64,000 nt of DNA from Klebsiella indica (lineage in GTDB: Bacteria; Pseudomonadota; Gammaproteobacteria; Enterobacterales; Enterobacteriaceae): positions 102,831 to 166,830 of the forward strand of contig NZ_VCHQ01000006.1 in assembly GCF_005860775.1 (NCBI RefSeq). The letters run 5' to 3'. Both the position numbers and the translations under genes were made by a program. The notes beneath the pieces were generated by a model. That model saw only the letters and a list, made by a program, of their open reading frames with translations. It had not been told where the DNA came from and searched no databases. How positions within the stretch are numbered: position 1 is the stretch's first letter; every line of letters begins with the position of its first letter. Of the stretch, positions 1 to 7,658 are shown one piece after another.

Positions 1-682
1 GCGAACGGCCAATGACTTCGATAGCCTTCAGGTGCAGCATGTCGGTTAGTTCCCACGCACCTTTAGTGATGTATCCTTCAATCGCGTGAGTCAGCGCATC
101 AACACCGGTCGCGGCTTTCAGGCTGGCGGGCATGCTGGCCATCATCTCAGCATCGATAATCGCCACAACCGGGATATCATGTGGATCATAACAAACAAAT
201 TTACGGCGATTCTGAACATCGGTAATGACGTAGTTAATGGTCACTTCCGCCGCCGTACCGGCAGTCGTTGGGATGGCAATCATTGGCACGGCGGCATTTT
301 TCGTGTCTGCACCACCTTCCAGACTGCGAACATCGGCAAATTCGGGATTATTAATGATAATCCCGACCGCTTTACAGGTATCCTGCGGCGAACCGCCACC
401 AATGGCAATCAGATAGTCGGCCCCCGATTGCTTAAAGGCCTCAACGCCCTGCTGCACCACCTCAATCGTCGGATTGGGGATCACTTTATCAAAGATACTA
501 TAGGCCAGTCCGGCTCCGTCAAGAATGTCGAATACTTTTGTCGCAACCTTAAAACGAATCAGATCCTCGTCAGTGACCACCAGCGCTTTTTTGAATCCCC
601 GTTTTTTCACTTCATCGACAATGCAGCTAATGGAGCCTGCGCCAAAATAAGAGGTTTCGTTTAAAATCATTCTGTAAGCCAT
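1..682 (-). CDS. fucO: Lactaldehyde reductase-like iron alcohol dehydrogenase (FucO family), C-terminal part outside window
   Basis: Group III iron-dependent alcohol dehydrogenase, which in FucO reduces L-lactaldehyde to 1,2-propanediol with NADH in the cytoplasm. About 227 N-terminal residues of an expected ~380 are visible. They include the nucleotide-binding GGGSPQD motif, the PTTAGTAAE segment and ATGVDALTHAIEGY, where metal ligands start. The start ATG is followed by AYRMILNE, very like E. coli FucO. The metal-binding histidines further on lie beyond the left edge, so completeness cannot be judged. No other fuc gene is visible next to it, so this may be a paralogue rather than the fuc-regulon gene. 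Family assignment is firm; the exact substrate is inferred. Confidence 0.85.
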   Translation of the reverse strand, partial: MAYRMILNETSYFGAGSISCIVDEVKKRGFKKALVVTDEDLIRFKVATKVFDILDGAGLAYSIFDKVIPNPTIEVVQQGVEAFKQSGADYLIAIGGGSPQDTCKAVGIIINNPEFADVRSLEGGADTKNAAVPMIAIPTTAGTAAEVTINYVITDVQNRRKFVCYDPHDIPVVAIIDAEMMASMPASLKAATGVDALTHAIEGYITKGAWELTDMLHLKAIEVIGRS

Positions 683-1458
683 CTTGTACTCCCTCCAGTA
701 CACATGTTTAATCACCATAATATTTAGACTTACAGTAACGTGAATGACACGGTAGTTTTATTATTTAATATCAAACAACCCCTCAATCCTCCCGCACTCA
801 AGCTCAGTTAATTCTCATTCACCTTATATTACGGGAAGTTTTTCCAGTATATTGGACATCACTCTCTGCCGTGGTCACAGCGGTCCTGAGTCACAGCTCA
901 GCATATAATCCAACGGGAAGTATTTCTCTCACGCAGTGTTTAATTTGAGCCAGATCACACTGTTATCCCGTGCAGTGAAAGGGATCGCATTTTTACACAT
1001 AAAACCGGGCTGTAGAGCAGAACGGATCAGACAGAATGAAAGATAGCGTATAGATACCCGTACGCTTTCAGGATGACGTGCGCTACGCACAATAATCAGG
1101 CCAGTCCCTGGCCGTCCAATGAACCGTAGTCAGATGCACTCGATGCTGAGCAAAACTCATTGCTACATAACAATAACATGTCACAAACAACCGCCGCATT
1201 TTATCAACAGAGTCGGCGTCTACCGGCGCCATCACGAACGCTTTTTATAAGAATTATCTGTTATTATTGATAAATACTTATCAAAATAAGAATTGCCAAA
1301 GTAAAAAACGATCTCTTTAAGAGGTGAGACGCACTATTACTAAGAACATTCTCAGTATCTCGCGAGATTTAGCCCCTCAGGCATAATTAATAAATGTAAA
1401 AATCAGCTAAATTCCCTCTGTTGATTGCAAACATCCAGGCCTCTTGTTAGTATGGCTT
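683..1458. other. Gene-free AT-rich stretch upstream of the fucO-like gene
   Basis: About 780 bases between the fucO-like gene and the FaeA-like gene. I see no credible open reading frame. It holds a CRP-like site (listed separately) that could serve the fucO-like gene. The rest shows no clear repeat or terminator. Confidence 0.5.
944..959. promoter_or_regulatory. CRP-like binding site
   Basis: TTTGA-N6-TCACA matches the CRP consensus TGTGA-N6-TCACA in nine of ten half-site positions. It lies about 260 bases upstream of the fucO-like start, far for simple activation, so a long leader or another promoter would be needed. Catabolite control of sugar-derived aldehyde reductases is well known; the link here is inferred. 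Confidence 0.4.
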
Positions 1459-1779
1459 TCAATCAATATATTTATTATAAAAATACCATTTATGATGTTT
1501 TTTTATTTTTATTCTAACGACCTGACCATACTTCTCTAGTGGCAATAGCAAATGTCTGACTTTATATATTGACATTTCACATATGTCAGCTAATTCACGA
1601 GTAAGTAATCCTTCAGGAGAATGTTCTTTTAGTATGTAAAGAATATGCTCTTGCTCTGGTACGTTCACCCCGGAGAGTTTATTGATACCCATAGCGGTCA
1701 TCAATACCCTTAAACTCTCAACAGCACGACCAGACCTATGCTGTAAGCCAGGGTTACATAATGAGGTTGCAATCTTCAT
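1459..1779 (-). CDS. FaeA/PapI-like small winged-helix regulator
   Basis: A 106-residue protein. Its C-terminal ~65 residues (from about QEHILYILKE) form a helix-turn-helix like that of the FaeA/PapI family, which works with Lrp at Dam-methylated promoters to control fimbrial phase variation. Family members are usually 75-90 residues, so the N-terminal ~40 residues are an extension. The start is supported by AAGGAG seven bases upstream. It diverges from the CadC-like gene. A fimbrial operon lies 15 kb away on the same strand. Its upstream region shows no paired GATC sites that I could find, so a Pap-like switch there is not supported. Target unknown. Confidence 0.65.
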   Translation of the reverse strand: MKIATSLCNPGLQHRSGRAVESLRVLMTAMGINKLSGVNVPEQEHILYILKEHSPEGLLTRELADICEMSIYKVRHLLLPLEKYGQVVRIKIKKHHKWYFYNKYID

Positions 1780-1952
1780 GCATCAGCTCCTTCTGTCAAT
1801 TCCAACGAATGACAGTATGGATTGACCACACAAAAACGACAACATTAGCTTAAAAATTCACTTTAAACAGAATATTTATCTAAAAATTACTTTTTTTTAT
1901 GATAAAAACCCTGATATAAAGAGTGGATTTTTAATTCCGTATGGAGATAAAA

Positions 1953-2702
1953 ATGCGGTTCGATATAGAGGGATTTATTACTTTCGATACAGAGGAAGCT
2001 TCTCTGGTCAACTTGTTAACGGGTGATTGTATTGAACTTTCAGCGACATCGACTCGTCTTCTGGCCACCCTGTTGCGGCAGCAGGGAGATATCATTTCAC
2101 GTATTGATATTTTTCAGGCGGTATTTGAAAAATACGGTGCCAGGCCGTCAAACAGTAATCTTAATCAATACATCTCAACGCTTCGTCGCAGCCTCTCGGA
2201 CCTTGGCATTGAGAAAAATGTGATTATTACGATACCGCGAATTGGTTTTAAGATTTCTGATGAAATCATTGTCACGACCGACTGCGATTACCACTCATCA
2301 TTCACCCTTCCGGACATTCCTCCGGAACTCTCCAGAAAAAGACTTATCTGGCGACACCGCAAGACATTATTTTTCGCCCTGATATTATCCGTAAGTATTT
2401 TTTTTATCACTTACTCATTTTTCTATAAAAAACAAACCAGCAATCAAACCTTCTATCAGGATAAGTGTAGCATCCACTCTGTCGACGCGCTATCCACAAC
2501 AGAGTTTCTTGATAATCCTCAAAATGAAAAAATGCTCCCCTCGGAAATTGACTGTTCGACACCTAAGGAGATTTATTTTTTCAAACGAAAAATCAATGAT
2601 GACCATGGATTAGGACGTTACATGAACATATTTATCCTTGAATGCGATCTTAAACACCAGCAATGCCACAGTTACTATTATAAGGAAATAAAAAATGCGT
2701 AA
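1953..2702 (+). CDS. CadC/ToxR-type membrane-bound winged-helix regulator (YqeI-like)
   Basis: About 249 residues. The N-terminal ~100 residues are an OmpR/ToxR-type winged-helix DNA-binding domain, with the QYISTLRRSL recognition region and a VITIPRIGFKI wing. A single membrane segment follows at about residues 135-160 (FFALILSVSIFFITYSFF), then a short periplasmic part with several cysteines. I chose the ATG preceded by GGAG; an in-frame ATG four codons upstream overlaps that ribosome site. ToxR/CadC proteins sense periplasmic cues and act directly on DNA. The gene overlaps the next one by 8 bases, suggesting coupled expression. The size and arrangement resemble the E. coli yqeI-yqeJ pair; this is an inference without alignment. 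Confidence 0.7.
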   Translation: MRFDIEGFITFDTEEASLVNLLTGDCIELSATSTRLLATLLRQQGDIISRIDIFQAVFEKYGARPSNSNLNQYISTLRRSLSDLGIEKNVIITIPRIGFKISDEIIVTTDCDYHSSFTLPDIPPELSRKRLIWRHRKTLFFALILSVSIFFITYSFFYKKQTSNQTFYQDKCSIHSVDALSTTEFLDNPQNEKMLPSEIDCSTPKEIYFFKRKINDDHGLGRYMNIFILECDLKHQQCHSYYYKEIKNA

Positions 2703-3165
2703 ATATCTATTAGCGACTGGCGTTGGCCTGATCATAGCAGTTTCGCTGTTATTTTATTTTTGTCTCAATAACCGCAGTGTATTATCCTGCGAATCGAAGT
2801 ATGATGTTACTCAGCAAATAAATGAAGATACTTTCCGCGCCGAGGGACTCCTCTCCGCTGAGTTCTCACCGGATGGTCTTTTTATCAATTTTGAAGGATT
2901 GATCACCAGTAACGATGAAAAATATATTGTCTCGCGCAGTATTTCTCTCTCATTGAAAAAATATAAAAACAGCCGCACGCTTTTCCACGCGCCGGAAATT
3001 AGGATAATTCGTCATAATAATGATAACACGCCAGAAAGCATTGCTCAAAAAATCATCTTTAGTGACCAAAACAATGACAGAATAATCTATATCAATCATA
3101 TTAATGATGATACTATATTATTCGGTAATCCGGCGTTCCCTCAATATGGCTGCAAGCGTAAATAG
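2695..3165 (+). CDS. Small single-pass membrane protein next to ToxR-like regulator (YqeJ-like)
   Basis: A 156-residue protein with one N-terminal membrane segment (about residues 5-25) and a periplasmic domain of about 130 residues with two cysteines (SCESKYD and near the C-terminal YGCKRK), possibly disulfide linked. It overlaps the CadC-like gene, as ToxS/TcpH-type partners overlap their ToxR-type regulators. By that analogy it may stabilise or tune the regulator, but no sequence motif proves this. The reading frame is AT-rich. I do not recognise a defined family beyond a resemblance in place and size to E. coli YqeJ. Confidence 0.6.
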   Translation: MRKYLLATGVGLIIAVSLLFYFCLNNRSVLSCESKYDVTQQINEDTFRAEGLLSAEFSPDGLFINFEGLITSNDEKYIVSRSISLSLKKYKNSRTLFHAPEIRIIRHNNDNTPESIAQKIIFSDQNNDRIIYINHINDDTILFGNPAFPQYGCKRK

Positions 3166-3185
3166 TCCATCATTGATTGCGACTT

Positions 3186-3332
3186 AGAGCCTATCCCACC
3201 AGGCGTTATTGGCGCAGACAGTTTGAACACGGCCAGCGCGGAAGAACCGGAGCGTACACGTAGTACGTGAGGATTCTGAGCACTGCCCAGGTTCAAAATG
3301 ACAAGCAAAATAGACCTAATGGGATAGGCTCT
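3186..3332. repeat. MITE/ERIC-like palindromic repeat, full-length copy A
   Basis: A 147-base element whose ends are inverted copies of AGAGCCTATCCCA. The interior holds the palindrome GTACACGTAGTAC and GAGCACTGCCC. A second copy in the same orientation lies upstream of the peptide gene, and a diverged relative lies between cysG and cysD. It contains no gene. The internal stem resembles enterobacterial ERIC/IRU elements; that kinship is inferred. Confidence 0.8.
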
Positions 3333-3363
3333 TATCTCATCCGTTTAATATTACAGCGATATC

Positions 3364-4563
3364 ATGACCATACATTTACTCCCGACCTTAGCCAGCATTG
3401 CCAATACTATTGATATGATCAATCCGAAACTGAACCTGCATCATATCAGAACCGCGTTTATCGCATCGCATCTGGCCAGTCGGGTTGATCTGTCACCCGC
3501 TTTACAGCGCAAAACTGTTCTTGCCGCGCTGGTCCATGATATCGGCGGATTAAATGAAAAATCCCGTCTGGAACCACTGAATTACATTGATGATGAGCGT
3601 AACAACCATGCGCTCATCGGGAGCGAATTACTCAGTCGGATTCCGCTTTTTCGTCCACTGAACAAGATAGTTCGCTACCACCATACCCACTGGCGTAACG
3701 GTCTGGGGCATTACATAGAAGGGGAACTGGTTCCCGAAGAGAGCCATCTGTTGTTTTTCGCCGATCGACTTGATGTCCTTTACAGTCAACACCGCGCGAC
3801 CCATATCGCTTTTTTAGGTAAAAAACTCCTTGAAATCGTTAATGCCGGTGCGCACATCCTCTATAAAGAAGAATATATACAAGCATTCAGGACACTCTCG
3901 GAAAATAAACATTTCTGGACAGTCATGGCCTCCTCTGACTATCGGGATTACATCAAAGAAATACCCGGAATTCATAACGACACGATCTCACTACATAACC
4001 TACGCGATATCGCCAAACTGCTCTCTTTTATCATCGATCAATTCGCTGAGCAAACGCCATGCTATTCCGCAGCCGTGGGACGTATTGCCGGTTATCTGGC
4101 GACAAAAATGGGAATGAGCGCAGCGCAAACGCTAAAAGTCGAAATTGGTGGGTTATTGCATAATATTTCTTGTCTCGACCATAGCCCGCCACTGCAACGT
4201 TTATCTACTGCGAAGAAAAGTAAACAACCGCTCTATCTTATTGAGGGCATTGACGATATTTCAGAATGGATGATTATGCAAAATAGCCTTAACCCCTATC
4301 AATTAAGCAATCCTTGCCTTGAACCCGAAGCGGCGCTGATCGCAATCGGGCGCCAGATAGTTCAAGTCTTCACCAGCACACGAACGGGGGAAAAATCGCT
4401 GGCTCAGATCATCAACCATCATCGCGGAGATAAAATGCATCAATTTATTATGTCCCTGGTCGCACAATATTCCTCGCAGATTATGCAGATTTATCAGACG
4501 ACAGATAAAGAGATAGCAGGGTTAGTGGAACGCATTTCACAACTTACTGACGCCGACAGATAG
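3364..4563 (+). CDS. Tandem HD-GYP-like phosphohydrolase with degenerate second domain
   Basis: A 399-residue cytoplasmic protein. Domain one (about 25-200) has an HD pair at LVHDIGG (His58, Asp59), an HALIGSELL segment, HH at 106-107 inside HHTHWRNGLG and FADRLDVL. This is the layout of an HD-GYP domain, although the GYP tripeptide itself is not conserved. Domain two (about 230-390) repeats the pattern with GGLLHN where HD is expected, so it probably lost metal binding. HD-GYP proteins hydrolyse cyclic di-GMP or related nucleotides; activity here is unproven. It is convergent with the peptide/fatty-acid cluster, 31 bases away, and lies inside the segment bounded by the two repeats. Confidence 0.65.
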   Translation: MTIHLLPTLASIANTIDMINPKLNLHHIRTAFIASHLASRVDLSPALQRKTVLAALVHDIGGLNEKSRLEPLNYIDDERNNHALIGSELLSRIPLFRPLNKIVRYHHTHWRNGLGHYIEGELVPEESHLLFFADRLDVLYSQHRATHIAFLGKKLLEIVNAGAHILYKEEYIQAFRTLSENKHFWTVMASSDYRDYIKEIPGIHNDTISLHNLRDIAKLLSFIIDQFAEQTPCYSAAVGRIAGYLATKMGMSAAQTLKVEIGGLLHNISCLDHSPPLQRLSTAKKSKQPLYLIEGIDDISEWMIMQNSLNPYQLSNPCLEPEAALIAIGRQIVQVFTSTRTGEKSLAQIINHHRGDKMHQFIMSLVAQYSSQIMQIYQTTDKEIAGLVERISQLTDADR

Positions 4564-4594
4564 CAGGCCAGCCTGGTACCTACGGCGATAGTAT

Positions 4595-5332
4595 TCAGGC
4601 ACACAGCCCGCCGTCCAGCACCAGGGTTTGCCCGGTCATATATTGACTCCCCTCGCCAATTAAAAACGCCACGGCCTGAAGCACATCCTCCGTTTCTCCA
4701 AGCCTGCGCAACGGTATGGACTGGCGTAACTCTTTTAATTTTTGAGCGGGTATCTCCTCCAACATTTCCGTGCGAATCAGGCCCGGCGCCAGGCAGTTCA
4801 CCCGGATGCCAAAGCGCGCCACCTCCAACGCCAGCGAACGGGCCATGCCGCTCATCGCCGCTTTACTTGCGGCGTACGCTGTCTGCCCCACGTTGCCCTT
4901 TAGCGCGCTGACCGATGACATCAGCACAAGGGAGCCGCGCCGCTGTACCATCATTGCCGGAAGCAGAGTTCGATTCCAGTTAATCATTGAAATAACGTTG
5001 GTTTCCAGCACATCACGCCACTGCGCGGCATGCTGATGAATATGCAGTCCATCACGAGCGATCCCCGCATTGTGGATGATCGCCTCGGGAGCGCCCCACT
5101 CGGCCACCAAATCATGCGCCAGACACTCCACGCCTGCTTCATCGTTGCCGTCGCAGGCGTAGCCTTGCACCCAATGGGAGGAATTTTTGTTCTGCTCCTG
5201 AGCTGTAATAGCGTGAATAGCGGCTTCGTTGCGCCCGGTGAACACCACGTTCCAGTGTTGCGCTAACCCTGTGACCAGCGCCCGGCCAATACCGCGACTC
5301 CCCCCCGTTACCAGTATCCATTTTTGCGCCAT
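4595..5332 (-). CDS. 3-oxoacyl-ACP reductase-like SDR (FabG-type ketoreductase)
   Basis: A 245-residue short-chain dehydrogenase. It shows the NAD(P) motif TGGSRGIG near the N-terminus, NNAG-type IHNAG, Asn112, catalytic Ser140, Tyr153 and Lys157 in YAASK, and the FabG-like C-terminal LVLDGG. It would reduce 3-oxoacyl chains on the cluster's acyl carrier protein. The start chosen is the ATG one base after the ACP stop codon; an upstream in-frame start would add 14 residues overlapping ACP. It is the last gene of the minus-strand cluster. The housekeeping fabG is normally next to fabD and acpP, so this is a second, dedicated copy. Confidence 0.85.
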   Translation of the reverse strand: MAQKWILVTGGSRGIGRALVTGLAQHWNVVFTGRNEAAIHAITAQEQNKNSSHWVQGYACDGNDEAGVECLAHDLVAEWGAPEAIIHNAGIARDGLHIHQHAAQWRDVLETNVISMINWNRTLLPAMMVQRRGSLVLMSSVSALKGNVGQTAYAASKAAMSGMARSLALEVARFGIRVNCLAPGLIRTEMLEEIPAQKLKELRQSIPLRRLGETEDVLQAVAFLIGEGSQYMTGQTLVLDGGLCA

Positions 5333-5333
5333 A

Positions 5334-5585
5334 TCAGTTGTCCGATCCTTTGCTGATATGCTGACAGAGTTCACCGATAGTCATCCCAGGGTTATGGATA
5401 AACCAGTCTGCCTCCAGGGTAATGTTGAATTCACGTTTTGCCAGTACCATCAGCTCAACATAGTCCAGACTATCCAGCTTCAGCCGAACGAGGGGCGTGT
5501 TCTCATCCACCTCATCAGGCTCGAGATCTTTGGCATCGCAAAGCATTTCGCAGACTTTTTGCAGAACCTCATCATACGGAATCAT
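5334..5585 (-). CDS. Acyl carrier protein
   Basis: An 83-residue acidic protein with the phosphopantetheine attachment motif LDSLD at Ser39, followed by YVELMVLAKREF, the usual helix II. It would carry growing acyl chains for the neighbouring ketosynthase, dehydratase and ketoreductase. It contains two cysteines near the N-terminus (VCEMLCDA), unusual for an ACP. It lies 16 bases after the dehydratase and touches the ketoreductase. It differs clearly from AcpP, so it is a dedicated carrier and needs a phosphopantetheinyl transferase from elsewhere in the genome, since none is in the cluster. Confidence 0.9.
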   Translation of the reverse strand: MIPYDEVLQKVCEMLCDAKDLEPDEVDENTPLVRLKLDSLDYVELMVLAKREFNITLEADWFIHNPGMTIGELCQHISKGSDN

Positions 5586-5601
5586 AAATTATCCTTATTT
5601 A

Positions 5602-6408
5602 TCAATTAATAACTGGACCAACTTTTAGCGTAAGCACATTCGTCATTATCAGGTCATCCCACTGTGCCGCCGCGGCAATACGCACCACCGCTCCCTTGCC
5701 CACCTGGCCGACCACCAGCGAGGGCAGCAGCCAGAGCGACAGAGATTCGGGCCAAATCGGCCCCCCTGTGTTCATAAGACGGGTATCGAACACCACTTCC
5801 TGATGGGTTTGCAGCACCGGATAATGGGTAAAGATTTGCTGCAACGAGGTTTCCCCCTGACCGAGCAGAACGGCAATGTTCTCCTGGCGCAGCAACGCTT
5901 CATCGCAAATCAACTGGCGGAAGAGCAACGCGTCGAGAAACTGCCACTGCGCAAGATCGGGCCAGGCGCTGTTGAAATAAGATTGCAGGGCAAGTAGCGT
6001 CCGGGGGGCAAGCGTGCTGGGCTGCTTTCCCGCCAGCGATTCCGGCTCAGCGGCAAAGCTGAGCTGGCATGACAAACAGGCCTCGCCGCGCTGTGGATCG
6101 TTGACTGTCGCGGCGGATAAAATGTGCTTTCTCGCCGCTCCTGGCATTAACAACCAGTCGGTATCGCACCATAGCGGCCTGCGCAAACGAACCCGGCATT
6201 TCAGATAACGTCCGGCATCAGACATCAGATAGGGCAACCGCGCCTGGACATCGCGTTTCACGTCCAGCAGCGCGCGCATCCCGTGAACGCTCAGCTGACT
6301 GCCGCCCATTGCGCGCGCAGCCTCAAGATCGAAGTGGATTGGATTATCATCCCCGGAAAAAGCCGCCCACTGCCGGGCGTCGGCAAGGGTGTAATGAAGC
6401 CGCTTCAC
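5602..6408 (-). CDS. MaoC-like hot-dog dehydratase (3-hydroxyacyl thioester dehydratase)
   Basis: A 268-residue protein. Near the N-terminus SGDDNPIHFD (18-27) followed by VHGM is the MaoC/(R)-hydratase signature, with the catalytic Asp and His. The length suits a double hot-dog fold, but the second half has no clear catalytic motif. With ketosynthase, ACP and ketoreductase it completes an elongation cycle apart from enoyl reduction. The start is a GTG that overlaps the ketosynthase stop (GTGA), implying translational coupling. A thioesterase-like role is the main alternative, because hot-dog enzymes do both jobs. Confidence 0.72.
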   Translation of the reverse strand: MKRLHYTLADARQWAAFSGDDNPIHFDLEAARAMGGSQLSVHGMRALLDVKRDVQARLPYLMSDAGRYLKCRVRLRRPLWCDTDWLLMPGAARKHILSAATVNDPQRGEACLSCQLSFAAEPESLAGKQPSTLAPRTLLALQSYFNSAWPDLAQWQFLDALLFRQLICDEALLRQENIAVLLGQGETSLQQIFTHYPVLQTHQEVVFDTRLMNTGGPIWPESLSLWLLPSLVVGQVGKGAVVRIAAAAQWDDLIMTNVLTLKVGPVIN

Positions 6409-7658
6409 GCATGTTTCTCCAGCACCAGCGCGGCATTTGCGCCACCGAAACCAAAGCTGAGATTCAGAGCCCGGCGAACCTCGCCCTGACGATGCCCTTC
6501 AGGGATATAGTCAAGATCGCATTGCGGATCGGGTTGGGTTAAATGCGCCGTCGCGGGCATGATCCCGGACGCCATCGCCTGCAGGCAGACGATCGTTTCA
6601 AAGCTTCCTGCTGCGGCGATCAGATGCCCTGAGTAGGCTTTAGTGCTGGAAACCGGGATCCGGTACGCATATTCACCCAGGGCCTTTTTCAGCGACTGCG
6701 TTTCGTTAATATCGTTAAGCGGCGTCGAAGTGCCATGAGCGTTGATATAGTCGAGATCGGCGGGCTGAAGATCCGCGCCGCGCAGCGCCCAGCGGATGGT
6801 CTGTTCGCGGGCCACGCAATCTTCCGCCGGGGAGGTAAAATCCACCGCATCGGAAAAATTAGCATAACCGGTGACTTCCGCGAGGATCGTCGCGCCGCGC
6901 GCAAGCGCACGCTCACGCTCTTCCAGGCACAGCACCGCTCCCCCCTCCGAAAGTACAAACCCGCTGCGTTGCAGGCTGAACGGGCAGCTGGCACGCTCCG
7001 GCGATTCCGTTTCCCGGCTCAGCGCGCCAAGCACATCAATATTCCAGATGGCGCAAACGCTGTTTAATGACTCCCCGGCACCGGCGAGCATCATGCTGGC
7101 GCGTCCAAAGCGAATCGCATCATAAGCCTCGCCGATAGCGATGGTGCCGGTGGCACAGGCGGCAACCGGCGTATTTTGATATCCGCGTAAGTTCCACAGT
7201 TGACTACAGGCGGCAGTGGTGACATTCGGCATAGAGAAAAAGCAGCTAAAGGGTGAAGAAACGCCTTTTTTCTCAAACTCCGGCACCGCCAGATAGCTTT
7301 CATCTAACCCGGCCCAACCGGAACCAATAATCGCGCCGCACATCAGCGGCTCATAAAACGCGGCGGGCTGTTCACCGGCAAAAGCCATCGCCATCGCTTC
7401 CCGCGCGGCGGCCAGCGCAAGGCGCGCGTGGCGCGGCAGACGCCGACGAATGACGGCGGGAACGCCCTTCAGACTCGGTTCGTTCGCCACCTGTCCAATA
7501 AAATGGGTATGAATACCGTGAGACGAAAGATCCACATAGCGGTAGCCGTATTGATAATCCATGATCGCCTGCCAGCTTTCGGCGGCGCTATCGCCCAGAG
7601 GAGTCACTGCGCCATAGCCGGTTATCACTACGCGATAGGGAGGGTTACTGTGACGCAT
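6405..7658 (-). CDS. Beta-ketoacyl-ACP synthase (KAS II/FabF-like)
   Basis: A 417-residue thiolase-fold condensing enzyme. It has the complete Cys-His-His site: Cys168 in VAACATG, His308 in NAHGTSTPLND and His345 in SGHLIAAAG, with Lys340 nearby. It would extend acyl-ACP by two carbons from malonyl-ACP. The start ATG lies inside the end of the outer-membrane-factor gene (14-base overlap); a longer in-frame extension upstream has no family similarity. Downstream it overlaps the dehydratase. Presence of the active-site cysteine argues against a decarboxylase-type chain-length factor. Starter, chain length and product are unknown. Confidence 0.9.
   Translation of the reverse strand: MRHSNPPYRVVITGYGAVTPLGDSAAESWQAIMDYQYGYRYVDLSSHGIHTHFIGQVANEPSLKGVPAVIRRRLPRHARLALAAAREAMAMAFAGEQPAAFYEPLMCGAIIGSGWAGLDESYLAVPEFEKKGVSSPFSCFFSMPNVTTAACSQLWNLRGYQNTPVAACATGTIAIGEAYDAIRFGRASMMLAGAGESLNSVCAIWNIDVLGALSRETESPERASCPFSLQRSGFVLSEGGAVLCLEERERALARGATILAEVTGYANFSDAVDFTSPAEDCVAREQTIRWALRGADLQPADLDYINAHGTSTPLNDINETQSLKKALGEYAYRIPVSSTKAYSGHLIAAAGSFETIVCLQAMASGIMPATAHLTQPDPQCDLDYIPEGHRQGEVRRALNLSFGFGGANAALVLEKHA

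Noticed and set aside
86..664. Plus-strand open frame of 192 codons
   Set aside because: It lies opposite the fucO-like gene, whose motifs are clear on the minus strand; no motif or ribosome site.
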